Shown here piece after piece: positions 60,111-64,000 of a DNA stretch of 64,000 bases. Source of the DNA: Moniliophthora roreri (lineage: Eukaryota; Basidiomycota; Agaricomycetes; Agaricales; Marasmiaceae). The stretch lies in contig LATX02000202.1 in the NCBI GenBank assembly GCA_001466705.2, positions 62,001-126,000 of the forward strand, given 5' to 3'. The translations under genes and the position numbers were made by a program. Numbering within the stretch: the stretch's first letter is position 1; every line of letters starts with the position of its first letter. The notes beneath the pieces were generated by a model. It saw nothing but the letters and a program-made list of their open reading frames with translations, searched no databases and was not told where the DNA came from.

Positions 60111-61185
60111 TTTCTCTCTTGCCACCACGGCAACGGCAGCGAGAAGAAAAGGTACATTTTCCTTCATATATTCTACCTTTTTTTAACTAATCTACTTACT
60201 CTAGACTATGTACAGGCTACAGAGAGGGTGAAAGGAGCAGGAAGGAGGAGGGAGAGCAGCGGAGATACAGGGTATAAGGTACGTGCCCTTTTTTTTTCGT
60301 TCCACTGACCTTCTTTTTTTTTATAGCCTCCCCGGCCTCTTGTACGCTGCTTCCTACCCCTACGACGTCATCTGTCGCCACCGAAACACTTGAAAAACGC
60401 GCCACCTCACACGACGCCATTCCCACCAAAGACAATATACCCTGCCCAAATGAATCACGCCAGGACCTCCAGGAGACCTCTCCTGGGGGCTCTCTAACCT
60501 GCTGAACACGTCTACGATGTTGCCGAACACTCGCAACGTCGTCTTTCCATCGAAATCAACACCGTAACGCACAAAAATACTGTACGAGTACCACATATTC
60601 ATAGCCCTACCATCATGGTGCGTTAACCATTGATCAAGGCAAGTATTGAAACGCAACTGAACCGAATTAGCCGGTTACAAGGTGCGCGAATTAAGGGTAT
60701 CTGCGAATTCAAATATTGAAGAAATAGGCTGACCGCGAAGTAGACGTTCTAGGTTTGATTCAGTATTCAAAACATTTGCCTACCGGCGGGATCTTTGAAC
60801 ATTCTGCTCGTTGATGTAAACGACTTGTGTCGATGAGTAATAGCAAGAGTCGTAGTGAACTTGCCCAGAATTATGAGCATGCTTCGCCGGCTATAGTCCC
60901 TCGCCGTGATGTTATCCAACCTTGCAATGAGAGGCATTCAAACCAGACGTTCGACCGCAACTTTAAGCTATCCGGGCTTTATCAGAATTACACGTTGTAC
61001 AAGCCCTTTGAACGGGAGAAAAAAAGGACGGATTCGTGAAATACCACCGCAGCCTCCAGCTCTCTTACCGAGGCACACGTGCCGATGTGTTGACGTGTGT
61101 CTATAAATCTATAAACAAGACATTCAATCTTAGATAAAAAAAATAATTAGAGTAAAACCGAAATCCTCACGCGAATCATAACCCG
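60111..61185. other. Intergenic
   Basis: Intron-like signals near 60148-60327 (see the weak gene at 59395). Beyond 60400 there is no recognisable gene; a minus-strand frame of 98 residues (60656-60360) matches nothing I know. Confidence 0.3.
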
Positions 61186-62240
61186 CTAGCCTACCTTAAC
61201 AACTGAGCTATACTGGCCGTTGTGAATGAAGAACGTAATGGTGTAAGTCCGTTTCTATTTTGATAGTTGAGTAGGGCCAAGCTGGAGGATAACGTACCAA
61301 GAACAGGGTCATAGCCGCATCTTCACTGCCTTTGTGTGGCGCCCCTCATCATGGTTCTAAATTATTGACCTAGACGGGTAGTGAGAGATTGAACCAAACA
61401 TGTACACCGTACTTGCTGCGAGTGAGAACTATGTGGACTGTATGTATATCAGAGCCGCGCGCTGAGCATATAGCTTGCCCGGAAAAAATGTAGTCAAATA
61501 GAACGGGGCCGGCTACCCAGGCAAGTGTCAGATGAATTGACGTATAAGACAGTCAGCAAGGTAGATAGAGGCGAAGCTGGACTCACTTAGCACGACGTAC
61601 ACAGTCCGGCAGCTTGCCTTGACAACTGAGCTGAGCTGGTTATTGTAAGTTTGAATGAAAACAAGTACATATCGCCAGCATAAGGAGATTCGTGATTCAA
61701 AAGCTCGAGATCATGGATGAGCCTTCGAGCTGCTGTAAACGGGAGACCCCAAACTCAGCACGGGAGCCATAGCGAGCAGGCGACTTTTCGCCTAGTAACA
61801 CCAAGCTCGACGGACTATGAGATGTGTTGAGGACATTCGCGTATTGATCAACCTATGCAGATTGAATCGGAGATGCATAGTACATACCTTGAACGAAAAC
61901 AAACTGCGTCAACAGATATTTCTGATAGGACCATGTACAGGATGGCATTGAGTTGTAAAATGATATGTTGTCGAGCCAGATAGTCCTGGCTTAAAACCCT
62001 CGTGTTGCCTTGCCTATGAACAGGAGTCCTATGTAGCCAGGGAGGGTAAAACGCGATTCAAGAGGCATGTATAGCCCACTGTCACCTGTGCTAAACTATT
62101 AGGCTACACGGGTGGTGAGAAGGATTGAGCCAAGCAGTTACATCATAGATCCAGCCTTATATCTATTAATTAACGCCAAATTCAGCAAGCTTTCAGGGGA
62201 AGAGAAAATGTGTATCCATAGCTGAGCTGGTCGTTGCAAT
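61186..62240 (-). pseudogene. Cluster of decayed tRNA 5' halves
   Basis: On the minus strand, box A-like 5' halves occur near 61235-61191 (GGCCAGTATAGCTCAGTTG), near 61640-61606 (AACCAGCTCAGCTCAGTTGT) and near 62240-62211. A second motif, ACGGGTAGTGAGAGATTGAACC (+) near 61374, recurs as ACGGGTGGTGAGAAGGATTG near 62108. No copy has a matching 3' acceptor strand. This looks like a repeated, degraded tRNA-derived unit. Confidence 0.45.
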
Positions 62241-62820
62241 ACCTCAACGAAGAGAATGAACACCAATGACGTATGGGGGTTATATTCGGGAAACGTTCCT
62301 GTAAAAGGCGACGGGTTAGACGAAGGAGGAAAGACTAGCGGTGAGAGTCGTTGAATGAAGGTCAAGTAGCTAAGTACGTGCGCAAAAAGTGAAGATGTAC
62401 CGAGAGATTTACGGATCTGATTACGCAGGTTGTATATCTTGAGCCATAGTACGTAAGCAGTAACTTTGTGCGGTTGTCGTGAGAACGTGAGATTTGGATG
62501 AAACAAAGAAGCGTACTGTACCGGGGGGTTATTATTAGGACTCTTGCGTCGAAAACTGGAACGGGATCGAGAGGAACATCCAACAAACGCAAAGGTCATG
62601 ACGGTAAGAGGCAAGGCACAACAGGCAACGTGGCAATGACGTTGGGGATCTGTCCCTCGCCGGAGCGTGTCAAAACTCAAACCTTGATCTCACTTTTTGC
62701 CACCACAATTAGCACGCCTGGTAACGACTCTTTTTAGATGGTGACGCCTGGGAGTGGATAGCAGCAGTTGGCCCAAGGTGAATATTACTGTTGGAAAGGA
62801 AATTAAAGATGTTGTTGTAC

Positions 62821-62912
62821 ACACCGTTGGTGAAGTGGTTATCATGCTTGCCTTCCATTTGCTCCCGCACGTTCAGCAGCAAGCGGCTCGGGTTCGATTC
62901 CCGAACGGTGTA
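62821..62912 (+). tRNA. tRNA-Gly(UCC), intron-containing
   Basis: Acceptor ACACCGT pairs with ACGGTGT, discriminator A. D arm is TGGTGAAGTGGTTATCA. Anticodon stem CTTGC/GCAAG encloses loop CTTCCA with TCC (62854-62856) and an intron of about 20 nt (62858-62877). T arm TCGGG-TTCGATT-CCCGA is perfect. A T-run at about 62935-62941 may act as the RNA polymerase III terminator. Confidence 0.94.
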
Positions 62913-63093
62913 CTGCGCAGGTTGCCTTCTTAAGTTTTTTTCCCTTTTGAGTAAATTGCCGACTTGAATCTGATTCTTTAAACGAAAATGTGTATCGTCA
63001 TATCAGCACATCAGACTTTCAGAAGTAATCAAACGTGTCCCTCCGGTGTTTGCCTGGAAGCTATCCCTACGCATCCACAACTGAAATGATACG

Positions 63094-63183
63094 GAATGCA
63101 CTCAGAATTGAACCGAGAGCACCACCTCGCAAACATGAAAGAAACACAACGTTGAAAAGGGGCGTTGCCGTCACGCTATACCC
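63094..63183 (-). pseudogene. tRNA-like element, decayed
   Basis: The minus strand starts GGGTATAGCGTGACGGCAACGCC and contains CTCGGTTCAATTCTGAG as T arm. Acceptor pairing needs two wobbles and one mismatch. Related to the GGGTACATGGCGTAA family. Confidence 0.45.
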
Positions 63184-63376
63184 TCAGAATTAAATTCGAA
63201 CCAGCCAATGTCCATACTGACTTATATTCGTCAAGCAAAAAGCCATGTCCTCAACTTTACTTGTCCCACGGTATAAATGTCCCTTAATAACATCTGTACT
63301 TTTATATTTTGCTATATGCTAGACTATATACACCATTCCCGTTCGTAAAAACCCAGCCCAACCCATCGATGTATAC

Positions 63377-63460
63377 TCCCCCCTAGCCGACTTGAACGGT
63401 TGACCGCTTATTGTTAGTGCATGACACTAGTGAAGCGGTGTACCGCTGAGCTAAGGAGAA
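63377..63460 (-). pseudogene. Decayed tRNA-Thr(AGU)
   Basis: The minus strand has acceptor TTCTCCT with AGGGGGG, D arm TAGCTCAGCGGTACACC and anticodon region CTTCACTAGT as in the intact tRNA-Thr copies. The 3' side of the anticodon stem (TAAGC) and one T-stem pair are mismatched. Probably inactive. Confidence 0.65.
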
Positions 63461-64000
63461 ATGTTAAGGATCCTATAGACCATTGAGCAAGCAGCAGCGA
63501 CAACAAAAAGCAGCTTCTATTTATTCCACCAGTTGTCTTCCCCATATTCCCTCCCCCTCCTTCCGTACTTAGCCTTCCCTCCCTGTCTATTACCCTCACA
63601 TGTAAGTTATTCTCCCTCGGTAACTTGAGCGGAACTTGAGCGGAGGACTTCGTAGGCCGAGTGATGGATAATCGACTGCCCCCGGGCCACTTGCCTTCTT
63701 CCTTCTCTTCTACACATCACATCCCCCTCCCGTAACGATACGCAGAGTTTTGAGTTCCCCCATCGCTGGAGGTGGGAGGAGGGAAGCATTCTCTCTGTGG
63801 GCACGGGTGAGGGGCTGGAGGGACCGGTTATTCCGGGGGAGGCTGATGGAATGGGCTAGTAGTAGTGAGTGGGTCATAAACGCGGGCCGGAGGACTGTTC
63901 TGTGTGAAGGCTTGATAATGGAGATTAGACAATGATCATTGAGAAAAAGCAAAGCACACGCACCTCTCGGAGTAGATTATCGTTGCCCCTCGACCTGCTT
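63461..64000. other. Intergenic to window end
   Basis: Pyrimidine- and purine-rich stretches, short open frames, no gene recognised. Confidence 0.35.

Noticed and set aside
62138..62680. 180-residue minus-strand open frame
   Set aside because: Composition is atypical for a protein, it overlaps decayed tRNA remnants, and it shows no domain or splice support.

Overview
This 64 kb window is nuclear DNA of a filamentous basidiomycete. The protein genes have many short spliceosomal introns, typically 48-67 nt, with GTRNGT donors and YAG acceptors. tRNA genes carry introns one base 3' of the anticodon. The recognisable products (bicovalent berberine-bridge-type oxidase, DUF2235 alpha/beta hydrolase, fungal HNH protein, short Zn2Cys6 protein, ICMT, RCC1-PHD protein) fit Agaricomycetes. 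I lean weakly towards Cantharellales (Rhizoctonia/Ceratobasidium-like), but this is inference and not provable from the window.

Layout. 0-2.1 kb: intron-containing tRNA-Ser and a decayed alpha/beta hydrolase. 3-11.4 kb: gene-poor DNA built of diverged copies of one repeat unit. Two copies end in an intact tRNA-Thr(AGU), one ends in a decayed tRNA-Thr, and tRNA-like elements are scattered among them. A small cysteine-rich secreted protein gene sits inside at 8.5-8.8 kb. 11.7-13.3 kb: tRNA-Gly(UCC) and a multi-pass membrane protein gene that is probably broken. 13.3-23.7 kb: a strongly CpG-depleted repeat block holding a mutated copy of part of that membrane gene, a terminal-inverted-repeat element and a 5.4 kb inverted repeat with 1.7 kb arms. 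24.0-31.9 kb: tRNA-Thr, secreted FAD-linked oxidase, tRNA-Met, sulfotransferase-like gene, a short Tc1/mariner-type element and a small Zn2Cys6 protein. 32-38 kb: no recognisable protein gene, two tRNA-like elements. 38.1-48.4 kb: gene-dense part with the DUF2235 protein, a MITE, an RCC1-PHD protein and an isoprenylcysteine methyltransferase. 51-53.5 kb: tRNA-His and tRNA-Asn. 53.6-57.1 kb: a second CpG-depleted repeat block with a 160 bp MITE. 57.3-59.0 kb: HNH-domain gene. 59.4-64 kb: a possible small gene in a cluster of perfect hairpins, decayed tRNA remnants, tRNA-Gly(UCC) and a decayed tRNA-Thr.

The genes do not form an obvious pathway or cluster; they are separate single-copy eukaryotic genes separated by repeats. 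The most unusual content is non-coding: recurrent tRNA-derived sequences and two blocks whose near absence of CpG suggests past methylation and deamination of repeats. Exon structures were worked out by eye from splice signals and reading-frame continuity. No transcript or database evidence was available.
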